From Emiliania huxleyi CCMP1516 (lineage: Eukaryota > Haptophyta > Isochrysidales > Noelaerhabdaceae): DNA of 42,653 nt. The DNA lies in NCBI RefSeq assembly GCF_000372725.1, contig NW_005200701.1, forward strand, positions 112,138 to 154,790, written 5' to 3'. Below, one piece after another: positions 22,436 through 34,423 of the stretch. The number at the start of each line of letters is the position of its first letter. The first letter of the stretch is position 1. A program made the translations under genes and the position numbers. Under the pieces are notes generated by a model that was not told where the DNA came from, did no database searches, and saw only the letters and a program-made list of their open reading frames with translations.

Positions 22436-23161
22436 GTTTGACCCGTTTTTTTGGCCATTTTCTCTTGCTGGCCGCTTGAACAACAGCAACAACAGTAACA
22501 GCACGGGCTGTGGTGAACACTTGAACAACGTTGAGGATTTCTGCAACTGTTAGGCCCCAAATTAACGTTAGGCACCCCATACCAGTGAGGGCGAGCCCAT
22601 CGCTGTCACAGCTGTGGCAGCTGCACAGTAGGCTGTTGCCAACTATGCAGAGTGTGTGAGCAGCAGAGGAGCTGCTCTCCAGGCTTCAGGCGCAAAGAGC
22701 TGCATGCCACCGAAGGCGCTGTCGAGGTTCGCCGAGCTTGGCGAAATCCGGGGCCGCCGGCCACCGACGACGGCGCGTTGGACTTTTCACTCCCGTCCGG
22801 ACAAAGACGGCTACACTGCGGCGAGGCGCGGGAACCGTCTGTGGCGAAGTGGGTCGCGTCCCCGGATTTCCTCAACTCACGGTCCACACCCTCTATACTT
22901 TACACCCGACGTAGAGCACGCAAATATCTCGCAAAAACCGCCTCGCGAAACTGCACTCCAAGTGCTCCCAAGTCGCAAGTGCGCCGTGTGCAGCTGCAGG
23001 CGCAGCCCGCACGCCGCCGGCCGCCGGGCCCCCGCGCCGCGGACGATACCGCAAAAAAACTCGGCCAGAGACCGGTCGAGGAGCGTCAGGGAACACAGGA
23101 AGAGTGGAGAGGGCTCGAAGGCGCACGATTTCGATTTATTAGATCTACGTAAAAGTGCTGT
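22436..23161. other. Gene-free spacer downstream of prefoldin
   Basis: Open frames on both strands cover this stretch but none has a recognisable domain. CACTCCAAGTGCTCCCAAG at about 22953 shares a short motif with repeats near 28245, 34085 and 39285. Confidence 0.4.
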
Positions 23162-24011
23162 TCATTTTCCCTTTTGCAACGCCTGGATCTGCTCCTTGAC
23201 GGTGTTCTGCTCGTCGTTCTTGGCCTTCAGGCTCCGCTCGATCCTCGTCGCGTCCGCCTTGATGTACTCGATCCGCTTGTTCACCTGCGCCGGGAGGAGA
23301 CCGCTTGTTCACCTGCGCCGGGTCCTCACCCTTGCCCCCTTGCAAGCCACTGTGTGTGGAGAAACCTACCTGCCTACCTGCCAAGCCTTCGTGGGGCGGC
23401 GGGGTGGCGGCGGCAGAGACGGCGTGGGAGGGCGGCGGGCGGCGGCGCACGTTCGACTTGACCTCGACAAGCTCCTGCTTGACTAGCACCGGCCCGATGA
23501 GCTTGAACACCTGCGCGTCCTCCTCCAACAGCTCGAGCTCCTTGAGCACCTGGGAGGCGGACGGTGATGGTGGTGGCAGAGGCGGCGAGGTGGAGGCGCG
23601 AGGGCGGAGGGCGGCGGCGGCCGTAAGTGCGGCGGTTGAGATGAGGGCGGCGGCGATAGCGGCGGCGGCGGCATCGGTGGCGCGGGCCGTAAGCCCGGAC
23701 GGTGGCGAAGGAGAGGGCGGCGGCACGGCAGGCAGCGCGGCCGGCGGCGCGACACGGCAGCCGCGGCTTGCGCGGCGAGCAGACCACGGGCCGCGGGCGG
23801 CGGGCGGCGAGAGGGCCGCTGCTGCATCGGCGCAAATGCGAGAGGCGGCCCCGTGTGTACAGCCTCCACGGCGCACCAGCTCATTCTCGCAGACCTGGGT
23901 CGTCGCCTGCGACGCGCCCGTCTGCAGCTTGGTGATCTCTCCCTGGATGGTGCGGTACTTTGCGAGGAGCGGCTCAAGCGGGTTAACGGCACCACCGCGA
24001 GTTCCTGCCAT
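23162..24011 (-). CDS. PFDN6: Prefoldin subunit 6 (beta-type)
   Basis: Three exons, 23877-24011, 23451-23549 and 23162-23284, encode 118 residues, close to the usual family size. Prefoldin is a six-subunit cytosolic co-chaperone that hands unfolded actin and tubulin to the CCT chaperonin. The beta-type signature is clear: an N-terminal coiled coil (LLAKYRTIQGEITKLQ), the hairpin LKELELLEEDAQVFKLIGPV followed by LVKQELVEVKSNV, and the second coil VNKRIEYIKADATRIERSL ending KEQIQALQKGK. Both introns are GT-AG. Just upstream of the intron 2 acceptor there is an exact 22-bp copy of the acceptor region (23301-23322 versus 23273-23294). The start at 24011 (MAGTRGG) matches the family. The frame stays open upstream through repeat B, which probably forms the 5' leader. 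Confidence 0.95.
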
Positions 24012-24044
24012 GCGGCGTTGCAGGGTTCGGACTTTTGCGGCGTA

Positions 24045-24190
24045 AGGGGTGCCCCGCGCTTTGTGTCTTGTGAGCCTGTTTGTGTCTGTGTGCCGCTCGT
24101 GCGTGTCGTCATCATCTGTCCAGCGTCCACCCATACCGCGTTGGTGTCCAGTCCGAGCCTGGCTGTTCTTCACCTTCCTACATACATGCC
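24045..24190 (+). repeat. Dispersed repeat B, copy 1
   Basis: About 125 bp containing CGTGCGTGTCGTCATCATCT and CCACCCATACCGCGTTGGTG, shared with 27690-27815 and 27938-28070 at high identity. This copy lies 35-180 bp upstream of the prefoldin start codon. Confidence 0.85.
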
Positions 24191-24613
24191 CGCGTGTAAC
24201 CTAACCCAACCTAGCGTGTGTGTGTGGTCCCCCGCCTGCTGGCAGACCTGCTTGGGGGTATGGTAGGGCTAGTCTTGGGCGGTCAAGACCATACCCCCCC
24301 CCCACCCCTTTGCGCTTTGGGCCGTGAGGGTACACGATACCATACCCCGCAAAAAGTTGGAACCCAGGCCGGCTGTGCGGCTCGCCCCAAGGCCCGGGAG
24401 GGGGTATGGCTCACCGTGTAGACTGTAGTCGGCCGGACGAAAAGAATTCTTCCGGCCACCGCCAAGCCCTGATACATGAAATAGCTCTCGTCTCGCGGTA
24501 CCACTCGGCGGCGGGCGCCGGTGCGCGGTACAACTACAAGTCACAAGATAACACACGCGGCGGGACGCAATCACAAGCGCCACTTCAGATGCGCCCCTCC
24601 GACGCCGCGCCGC
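24191..24613. other. Gene-free interval
   Basis: No supported gene. A C-run lies at 24295-24303 and the surrounding short frames are unrecognised. Confidence 0.4.
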
Positions 24614-26584
<1,971 letters not shown>

Positions 26585-27649
26585 CAGTGCCGGCTCGAGA
26601 GATGATACGCACTAGATGTTGTGTACGCCTGCAGAGGCCGCACCACGCGTGGCCTCACGCGTCCTGAGCAGGAACGTGGACAGGCACCGGGTTTTTTTTG
26701 AGTTTCGCCTTCGTTGTTTAATACCTTCAGTATGTAGTCTTTGTTAGTATCGAGGTCTCGCGAGTTTTGGGGGTTCACGGCGCCGCGACAGCGTTGCGAG
26801 CAGCGCGATGCCACGGCGCTCGGCCTGCTGAGTCAAGACCTTCCCGGACGGCAGTGACAAGTTACCCGACATCAATCGTCGACGGCAACCTCGAGAACTG
26901 CGCCTCCAAAGTCGCCCAGATTCGCCTCTCGCGGCGCGCTGAGTTAGTATCGCCGGTGCGCCAGCAGGCTCTGCTCCACAGCAGGGCATGCCGGACTGGC
27001 TCCTGCTAGCCGTGCGTCCTGGTGGCATCCATAGCCAGCTCAGGTAGCCTCAGGAGGTCGCCTCGCGCACGACGCGGCGTCGCACAGCACCGCTCAGCGT
27101 TACTACCGAGTTAGTATCGTCGACCCACAGAGACTGCTCTTCTGTAGGTGGAGCCGACAAACGCCGGCCGGGTCGGCCCCGCCGCCCCCATCGCCGCCGC
27201 CGGGGCGGCGGCGGCCTCGGCGGACCATCCGGCGCGCCGCGCGCCCGACGGGGAGGCGTTCACCACCCCTGGCTCCTCACCCCGCCACGCCTTCGTGCGG
27301 ACGCCGTGGCACCCACCTCAGGCGCCGCTCGGACTCGGATGACGGCCGCCCAAGTGCTTGGCTCGTGCCAAGCCGACCGGCAGGCGATTCCCACTCACTG
27401 CTAGGCTAATCTCGGGCTGTCCTGCGGCGGTGTGGTGCCGTGAGGGGCGCCGCCCCCAAAACTACGACTATTAGTACCGTGCGGGAGCAGTGCATTAATT
27501 CTGTGAAAAATCCAAATCTGCTCCGTGGAACTTATTGGGCTAGGATCATACGTCCGGGAGGCCCCCCATGCGGGCCGTAACGATCGACAGCGTCTGGCTA
27601 CTCTGTTCACGTTCACACCTCGTAAACCCCCCATAACCCCGATACAGGA
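26585..27649. other. Gene-free interval upstream of the Lys-rich gene
   Basis: No supported gene. A GTTAGTATCG motif recurs near 26744, 26943 and 27111. A plus-strand frame at 27148-27342 follows a good acceptor-like CTGTAG but is Ala/Pro-rich and unrecognised. A T-run followed by GAGTTTCGCCTTCGTTGTT near 26693 resembles the sequence near 27876. Confidence 0.45.
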
Positions 27650-28130
27650 GGGGTAGTACGCCCACTCAGGATGTGTGGCAGCCCGCTGGCTGTGTGTCTT
27701 GTGAGCTTGTTTGTGTCTGTGTGTCGCTCGTGCGTGTCGTCATCATCTGTCTTGCGTCCACCCATACCGCGTTGGTGTCCAGTCCGAGCCTGACTGTTCT
27801 TCACCTTACTACATACATACATACATAGTACAAGCCCAATGGTCCCTTGCAAGCGGTCCTTTGTTGCAGTCGCATTTTTTTTGAGAGCGCCTTCGTTGTT
27901 AATAGTACAGCCGACTCAGGGTGTGTGGCAGCCCGCTGGCTGTGTGTCTTGTGAGCTTGTTTGTGTCTGTGTGTCGCTCGTGCGTGTCGTCATCATCTGT
28001 CCAGCGTCCACCCATACCGCGTTGGTGTCCAGTCCGAGCCTGGCTGTTCTTCACCTTTCTACCTACCTACTAGTACAAACCCAATGGTCCCTTGCGAGCG
28101 GTCCTTTGTTGCAGTCGCACACACGCACAC
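27650..28130 (+). repeat. Tandem pair of 250-bp units containing repeat B
   Basis: Two units start near 27655 and 27905 with an offset of 250 bp. Both run from a CACTCAGG/GACTCAGG start through GTGTGGCAGCCCGCTGGCTG, repeat B, a CTAC/CATA microsatellite, and CCAATGGTCCCTTGC followed by GCGGTCCTTTGTTGCAGTCG. Identity is high, so duplication is recent. A shorter copy of the core lies upstream of prefoldin (24045-24190). Confidence 0.9.
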
Positions 28131-28376
28131 GCCACGCCGCACCGCGCGCCCGCCCACTGCCCCGCCCAGGCGGGAAAGAGATGAAGAGATGGGACAGCAA
28201 AGGAGGAGCACAAGCACGTATGGATTTTTTTTCGTCCATTCTCAAAGTGCTCCAAGTGCTCCCGCCTGTCTCCCGCTCCGCGACGCGCGGGTGTCTAGCT
28301 AGCGCGCTCCGCGCGTGTGTCCGGGTTCGTAGCACCAGCGCGCTCCGCGCGCATGATAATCCAACGCCTACGCTTG

Positions 28377-28816
28377 GGCCGAGCGTTTTTGATCTCTGGA
28401 TCTGTGGGGGGCCGAGCCGCTTCGGGGTGGCGGGCGGGCGGGCGTTTTGAAAAACAGAAAACAGAAAATAAGAGGGGGCCAGGGGGCCCGGGACCCCACT
28501 GGGAGTAGAAAATACGCCCAAGGGGGCCCAAGGAGGCGGCGCGGGGAAGCAGCATCAGGTGAGAGCAGGAAGGATGGCGCTTAGGGTCGGCTTTGAACAA
28601 GGGTTTCCAGGTTTTAGATCAGTATTGGTGTCGGCACACATCCCCACATTGAGGTCAGCGGCGCGCAGTGCCTCTCTCGCAGGCTGATTTCGTCGAGATT
28701 TCGAAGGCTGATTTTGGCTGTTTTCGCGCTTGTTTTTGTTTTCAGTCTAGGGGGCCCGACCCCCTCAGAGGCGGCGGGCGGGCGCCCACAGATCCAGAGA
28801 TCAAAAACGCTCGGCC
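28377..28816. mobile_element. 440-bp inverted-repeat element
   Basis: 32-bp perfect terminal inverted repeats at 28377-28408 and 28785-28816 begin GGCCGAGCGTTTTTGATC. Similarity continues inwards through GCGGGCGGGCG and GAAAACA-type tracts, so the arms are about 90 bp. No coding sequence lies inside. A MITE-like or foldback element is likely; no clear target duplication was found. Confidence 0.75.
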
Positions 28817-28932
28817 TTGTAGCCACTGACTGAAAGCTCGTTTCTGCAGCTCGTTGGGATCCCCCCACCCAAATAACACACAGTGAGCCGCCCCAGTGCT
28901 TCACGCGCGCCCTCTGCCGCGCAAAATCGCTA

Positions 28933-28972
28933 GGTGCTTTGTGGCAGCACATTGTGCTTTGTGGCAGCACGG
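28933..28972 (+). repeat. Short direct repeat near the FAD-oxidase 3' end
   Basis: GTGCTTTGTGGCAGCAC appears twice, 22 bp apart, with a small internal dyad. It lies about 170 bp beyond the FAD-oxidase stop codon. No gene is present in 28817-29140. Confidence 0.7.
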
Positions 28973-29140
28973 CTGCGGTGCCCGAGACCGCTCGTGCGCT
29001 CTCGAACATTGCAAGGTGCAAAACACATTCCGCGGCTTCAAAAGAGTCTCGGGCCTTTCCTTTCGACTAGTAAACACTCGTCCTGTGACCTCCTCTCTCG
29101 GCTTCCACTAGCCACGGCGGGAGCGAGGATCTCATCAGAT

Positions 29141-31073
29141 CTACTTTGGCAGCGCCGACTTGTAGGAGGGGATGCTTTGTGTGTGCCAGAAGTAGCCGGC
29201 CGGATCCCAGCGGCGCTTGATGTCGACGAGGTTGCGGGCGTTCGCCTGGAAATTGTCCAGAAAGTAGAGCGTGAGCGCGCCGTACTTGCCATTCTTCCAC
29301 CCGTTCAGGTCCACGTCGGGGTAGTTGTAGTAGCACCCCTCGAACGGCGACTCGTCCGGCGGCGCGCTCGTGTCCATGGGCGGCCCACGGGTCGGGTCCG
29401 GTACGCCCCCCCACCGTGCGTAGCAGGACTCGTACGCGCTCCTGATCCACGCCAGGTGCGGTTCGTCCTCGGCCTCGTCGTCCCAGTAGGTCTGGAACTG
29501 GAGCTTGACTTTGTAGCTGCGCTGAGCGATGACCGTCGCCTCCGGCTCCACGTCGTTTATGCGGCCTCCAAAGCAGTCCACCTGGATGAGACTCTGCTTC
29601 ATGTCGTCCCGGCTCAGGCCGGGCGCCGTGGTGGTGAGCGCCGCAAACATGTCGTGCACCATCTGCCGGTCGAAGGGCTGCTTGTGGTAGGCGCTTTTGT
29701 ACTTGCCCCTTTGGTTGGGGCCCGACGAGTTTATCGTCTGCGTCGACGCGTAAAAGTCGAAGTCGCGCCCGCCCTTGCGCGCGCCGTCGGCGTCGCACGG
29801 CGGGCGCGGCTTGGGCGGGCAGAACCACGAGCCGTGCCCTGCGAGGGCCTGCTTGCCTCCGTTCGCCATGATCATGTCACCGCAGATGTGCTGCAGCTCG
29901 TCTTCGATCTCGCCGTGGTAAACTCTCGCATTGTCGCGGCCCTCGTCGCAAAAGTAGGCGGTCTGGAGGTACATCTGGAACTCGCCGACGGCCTCGTGCA
30001 TGATCTGGAACTTGGCAGAGGAGCAGCGGTTGTCCTCCCGAGCGGCAAAGTCGTAATACCACTTGAGGACTGCGTAGAGCTTGTCCTCTGTGAGCTTACT
30101 CCAGTCAAATGCGACGTTGCTCGTCACGACACCCTTGGGCGCGTCGGGCAGCTCCTTGAAGAAGTAGCGAGTTATCACGCCAAAGTTGCCGCCGCCGCCG
30201 CCGGTGTGGGCCCACCACAGGTCGCGCTCGTCGCAGTCCGTGCTGTCCTTCGACACGTAGATCAGCCGTGCCGGGCGGGTCGGGTCGTCCTTGACGACGA
30301 CCTCGACGCCCGTCAGCCAGTCCACCGTGATGCCGTACAACCGCGAGAGGATGCCGTCCCCTCCGCCGCAGATGTGGCCGCCGAGGCCGACCGAGTAGCA
30401 GGAGCCGGAGGGGAGCACCTTGCCGTGCGCAAAGAGCTTCTTGAAGGCACCCCAGTTGGTGTCGCCCGAGGAGAGGTAGTAGCCTCGGTCGGGGCAGATC
30501 CCAAAGTCGAGCAGCTGGCTCATTTGCAGGACCGCCCGTGTGTTCTCGTCAAAGACAAAGTTCTCGTAGCAGTGCGCGCCGGACTGGACGCGGACGGCGC
30601 CGGGACCGTACAACGCCGTGGCTTGTTCGTACGCGGCACACGCTCCCTCTGGGGAGTAGATGATGTAGACGCGTCTTCAGTCATGTAGCCTCGAGGTTGC
30701 AGCCCACCCACCTGGCAGCGTCGAGGCAGGGAGGGTGGTGGGTTGGTGATGACGGGGTAAGATGGTGGCGGTGAGAATGTTGCGGCGGGCTTGCAGACGC
30801 GCTCTCTCCTGGCGGTGGTGGTGATGACGGGGCAAGGATGGTGGCGGTGAGAATGTTGCGGCGGGCTTCCAGACGCTCTCTCCTGGCGTTGAAGCCCTTT
30901 GAGTAAGAGAGGAAGCGGTTGTCGCCGTCGCGTTGAACAACATTGTAGCCGAGCTTTGCTCCGCCGCCTTCACAACCGGGCTTCAATCCGACCTCGCTGA
31001 CGAGGGGGCCGGCGCGTGTCGGGATGGAGCGGCTCGTGTCGTCAATCACGTTCGAGGAGCAGGCGGCACCCAT
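29141..31073 (-). CDS. FAD-linked oxidase (berberine-bridge-enzyme family) with N-myristoylation signal
   Basis: Two exons, 30877-31073 and 29141-30674, join at a GC-AG intron (codon GA|A) into 576 residues. These enzymes oxidise alcohols, sugars or ring systems with O2, holding FAD covalently. SGAHCYEN supplies the His and GSCYSVGLGGHICGGGDG the Cys that attach FAD in bicovalent members. GDGILSRLYGITVDWL and TGGGGGNFGVITRY are family blocks, and the C-terminal BBE motif NARNLVDIKRRWDPAGYFWH is intact. The N-terminus MGAACSSN is a textbook myristoylation plus palmitoylation signal, implying membrane attachment on the cytosolic side. That is unusual, because many family members are secreted. 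I chose this Met over one five codons upstream for that reason. The intron holds a duplicated copy of its own 5' splice region. Substrate unknown. Confidence 0.92.
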
Positions 31074-31637
31074 CTTCTCAGGACACAATCAACAACTCGG
31101 TTTGGCAGGAAGGAGACCTAAATCCCTGCAATGTGCGCGCTTCACCTTCCGTGACAATGTGCGCGGGACAGACCCTTTCACAGGAGATCAGGAGCAAGGG
31201 AGGGTGGCTCCTCTCTCCGAGAGAAGATAGATGACACGCACACATACATTCACATCGGGACGCCTTTGTCTCACACACCTTCCTCTGTCTGTCTGTCTTT
31301 TGGCTGACTGAAGAGTCCGGTGTTTTGAGAGAGAGAGATTTTAGCAATACCAAACAACTTTTGTTTTGTGTTTTGCCAACAACATCCACAGAAGGTATTA
31401 CCGACCGAGCGAAATACATCCTCCGCCCGAGTGCCCCCCGCCCCCCCCCCCCCCTAGCTAGGAACGTGGACAGCGCCGCTTGGCTGTTTTTTCGTCCACG
31501 TAAAAACCCAGCCGATACGCGCGCGATATTTGTAGAACCCGACATGGAAACACTTGCTTTTCAGAACTCTTTCGCGCACGAAAAATAAACGAAGCCGGCG
31601 ACTGTGGTGCGACGAGAGGCGCCCTGTCGTTGTCTAT
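31074..31637. other. Gene-free spacer
   Basis: No supported gene between the FAD oxidase start and the glycosyltransferase stop. It contains a C-run at about 31439-31454 and AT-richer stretches at 31320-31400. Confidence 0.5.
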
Positions 31638-33644
31638 TTAGCTCTTTTGCAGAGCGAGAGGCACCCCCAGCGGCACCTCGTCGGTCGGCGTCACGCACGG
31701 GCACCGGTACATCTGTCTGGACGGCCACCCGGGCATGCCGCACCGCAGCTCGATGCCGCTGTTGTCGCACCGGAAGCGGCCGCGGCATCCGCCAAAGATC
31801 CAGACCACGTCTCCGAGGTGCGCGCCTCTCGGCCCTCGTCGGATCGAGTCCATGCAGCCGAACGAGACGCCCTCCTCGCACTTTGCCGTCTGCGACTCCT
31901 GCGTCACCAGGCTCACGCGGCACAAGCCGCGGCTGGACGCGGGCGCGGCGCGGTGGCTGGGCACGCCGCGCAGCGGCCTGAGCATCGCGGCGGCCGCCTC
32001 CAGCCGCGCAATCACCGCCCGGCCGTCGAGGTAGTCCATGTGCGTGGGCGGGTGGCCGGTCGCCGCGCAGGCGTGGATCGAGGCGGGCAGCGTCCCCATC
32101 TGGGCGTAGTGGAGGACGACGCCTAGAAAAGAAGACGCGGGTCGCAAAACAGGACACCGGGGGAGCCACGCCTGGGCGCAGTGGAGGACGACGCCCGGCG
32201 ACGTCATCTTTCCCTTGGGCGAGTAGACCCGCGGCAAGTACCTCTCCCCTCCGCGCGACGTCTCGAGCGGCCACGCCGCCTCGCAGTATCCCGCGTCCCA
32301 CGACCAGAGCGAGCGCGGGTCGTGCGAGGCGGTGGGCATCGGGAAGGTCTTGAGGCCGTGCCTAAGGCCGAAGCTCTCGGAGCCTTCTTGGAGCCTTCCC
32401 GGTCGTCGGCATCGGGGCGGTCTTGAGGGCCGTGCCGCTTGGCGAGGAGCGAGACGTAATCTCGGGTAATCTCGGGGAATCTCGGGGAATCTCGGGTAAT
32501 CTCGTGCCGCTTGGCGAGGAGCGAGACGATCGATTGGTCGTGCCGATGCTCGCGGAAAGCCGGGTCCTACTGGGTTCGGGTACGAGGTAGGTAGGGAACT
32601 GGTCGTGCCGATGCTCGCGGAAGGCCGGGTCCTGCGGCGTCGCCCACTCGGCGCACTCGCAACCCGGCGGGTGCCTTGCGCGCTGCTCGCAGCCGGGAGG
32701 GTCGTGTCTCCTGCAAGGCACGTCCTCGCTCAGGTCACGGTCCGGGTCGGTGGCGACCTGCACCGCGAGATTACCCGAGATCACGCCGAGATCACGCCGA
32801 GAGTACCCGAGATTGCCCGAGATTACCCGACCTGCAGCCACTCGCGCAGGAACTGCACCGCAAACGGCGTCTTGCGCAGCACGACGACCCCTCCGTACAC
32901 CTGCGCCGTGTCGAGCATCGCGTCGGTCGCGTTGAGCGCCCGCACGAGCTCCGCCTTGGACCACTGCCGGTCGGTCCAGCATGGGAAGTGGATGAGCGCG
33001 ACGCCGCGCTCCGCGTTCTGGCCGAGGCAGAAGAGCGCCGACGCGTCGTCGGTGATGGTGAGGTCGTAGTCCAGGTGGACCAGTACGTCGCCGTCTGCCA
33101 TTCATTCATCAAACAGATAGCTTGTTAATTCATAGGCGGGTTGAGGAGATGGAGCCGAGCCTGCGAGCTTGGCGAGCCGCTTCAGCAGGTAGAACGGCTT
33201 CCACTTCCAGTAGCCCGCGCCGCGCACGGCCCGCGACACGTTGTGTCGGACCCTCCACCGCCGCGGGAGCGACGTGAGGTTGGACGTCGTGCAGGAGTCG
33301 AGCACACGCGGAGCCGCCGACCGCGAACGCCCGCCAATCTCGTGCCTCGCGCGCCGGCAGATCCAGCTCGCGCGGTCCGCAAACGACCCGTGCGAGCCAA
33401 ACGAGGCGAGGTGCCAGCCAGAGGCCTTGCTGCAGACCGCCTCGTGGCGCGAGCGCTCCTGCGCGGCGGTGTGGCGCCAGTAGTAGACGGTCGACGCGGC
33501 ACGCAGCGTCGGGCTGATCAGGCCGCGGTGAGCGAGCAGCGAGTGCGCGCGGCTCAGCCCGCTCATCTCACGGCCCTTGCACGAAAAGGAGGAGCGGTTC
33601 ACCACCTCATCGAGACGGCGCTCGTGCCATGCGTGCAGCCACAT
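31638..33644 (-). CDS. Putative glycosyltransferase (nucleotide-sugar type) with Cys-rich C-terminus
   Basis: Six exons join without a stop into 527 residues: 33161-33644, 32832-33094, 32632-32757, 32508-32566, 32195-32361 and 31638-32122. Donors are GC, GT, GA, GC and GC; acceptors are all AG. GYWKWKPFYLLKRLAKLADG followed by DVLVHLDYDLTI resembles the block of nucleotide-diphospho-sugar transferases in which the acidic residues bind metal and sugar nucleotide. HFPCWTDRQW, MLDTAQVYGGVVVLRKTPFA, EHRHDQSIVSLLAKRHG and TFPMPTASHDPR follow. The last ~70 residues are a compact Cys-rich domain (VVWIFGGCRGRFRCDNSG ... CGMPGW ... CPC), perhaps sugar binding. Introns 3 and 5 equal in length the offset of the exon repeats bounding them (65 and 72 nt). 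The start Met is uncertain (33644, or a second Met at about residue 27). Confidence 0.78.
32455..32507. repeat. ATCTCGGG(T/G)A minisatellite in glycosyltransferase intron 4
   Basis: Five consecutive units of TAATCTCGGG / GAATCTCGGG lie between two identical 26-bp exon-derived repeats (32431-32456 and 32503-32528). The whole array is inside the intron 32362-32507. Confidence 0.85.
32758..32831. repeat. Glycosyltransferase intron 2, made almost wholly of ATCTCGGG units
   Basis: On the minus strand, after the GT donor (CTGCAG|GTCGGG), the 74-nt intron reads as successive TAATCTCGGG, CAATCTCGGG, TACTCTCGG and TGATCTCGG units and ends GCGGTGCAG. There is little other sequence in it. Confidence 0.85.
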
Positions 33645-33769
33645 TGTGTGTGTGTGTGTGCAAATCGGTTTGCCACCGGAGCGACTCCGTGCGGCGCGCC
33701 TGGCTGGCTCTGCTGCCTCTTGCTCTGCAGCCTCAATGACGGTGCCCGCGCTCTGTCTCTACCTAGGTA

Positions 33770-34349
33770 CAGTGGGTTGCGGGCATTAAGAAAACTGAGT
33801 ATCAAGAAACCACGCCGAGCGATTTCCGCAAAAATCTAAGAAACCACGGCGCGCCGCAGACGCGGCCCCGAGAAAAGAAAGGCCAGAAACGAGTGTGTGA
33901 TTCACTGTGTGTGAACGGGAGCCAGGTCAAAAATTTCTCTTCGCCTGCGGCGCGCGCACTTGTCACTTTCCAAGTCTGCGGTGTTCTGAGTGGAGTGGAT
34001 GGAGGCGTGTGTGCGTCTTCCCCCGTCATCCAGAGAGCCGACTCAGCGGCAGACTCTGGCATCGCCCTCGCGGACCGGCAGCTTACAGCACTTGGAGCAC
34101 TTGGAGTGCAGTTATCAACCTCACATCCAGGGCCGGGGAGCTCAGAAGCGCACCCAGCGGGCCGGATGATCGGGATCTTTACAGCTTACCTCTTACTTAC
34201 CTAAAAATCCTTCGGGCCCGCCGGCTCTGCTGGCTTGAGTGCCGGCCGGAGCTAAGAAACCACGGCGCGGGGTGGATGAGGGCTGTGGAAAGGCTTAGAA
34301 ACGGCGGCGTGCCGCGAAATCCTGTTTTCTTAATGCCCGCAACCCACTG
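33770..34349. mobile_element. Tc1/mariner-type MITE, 580 bp
   Basis: Terminal inverted repeats of at least 26 bp begin CAGTGGGTTGCGGGCATTAA and are perfect at both ends. TA flanks each end (33768-33769 and 34350-34351), the target duplication expected of Tc1/mariner elements. The palindrome ACCTAGGT surrounds both TA sites. No transposase lies inside. The interior contains repeat F (34118-34177) and TAAGAAACCACGGCGCG twice (about 33837 and 34253). It ends 74 bp before the EF-hand exon, probably within its upstream intron. Confidence 0.88.
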
Positions 34350-34423
34350 TACCTAGGTACCCCCTCGACACCGTCCAACATATCCTCTCGCCCCGCCCGA
34401 CACTCTCCGCCGCCTCTGCACAG

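Noticed and set aside
22656..23486. 276-residue plus-strand frame next to prefoldin
   Set aside because: It overlaps prefoldin exons 2 and 3 antisense and has no recognisable domain.
24045..24190. Repeat B frame (KNSQARTGHQRGMGGR) as an N-terminal extension of prefoldin
   Set aside because: The same frame occurs in two non-genic copies at 27.7-28.1 kb, and the family start fits MAGTRGG at 24011.
27148..27342. Plus-strand Ala/Pro-rich frame after a CTGTAG acceptor-like site
   Set aside because: Low complexity, no partner exon found and no domain.
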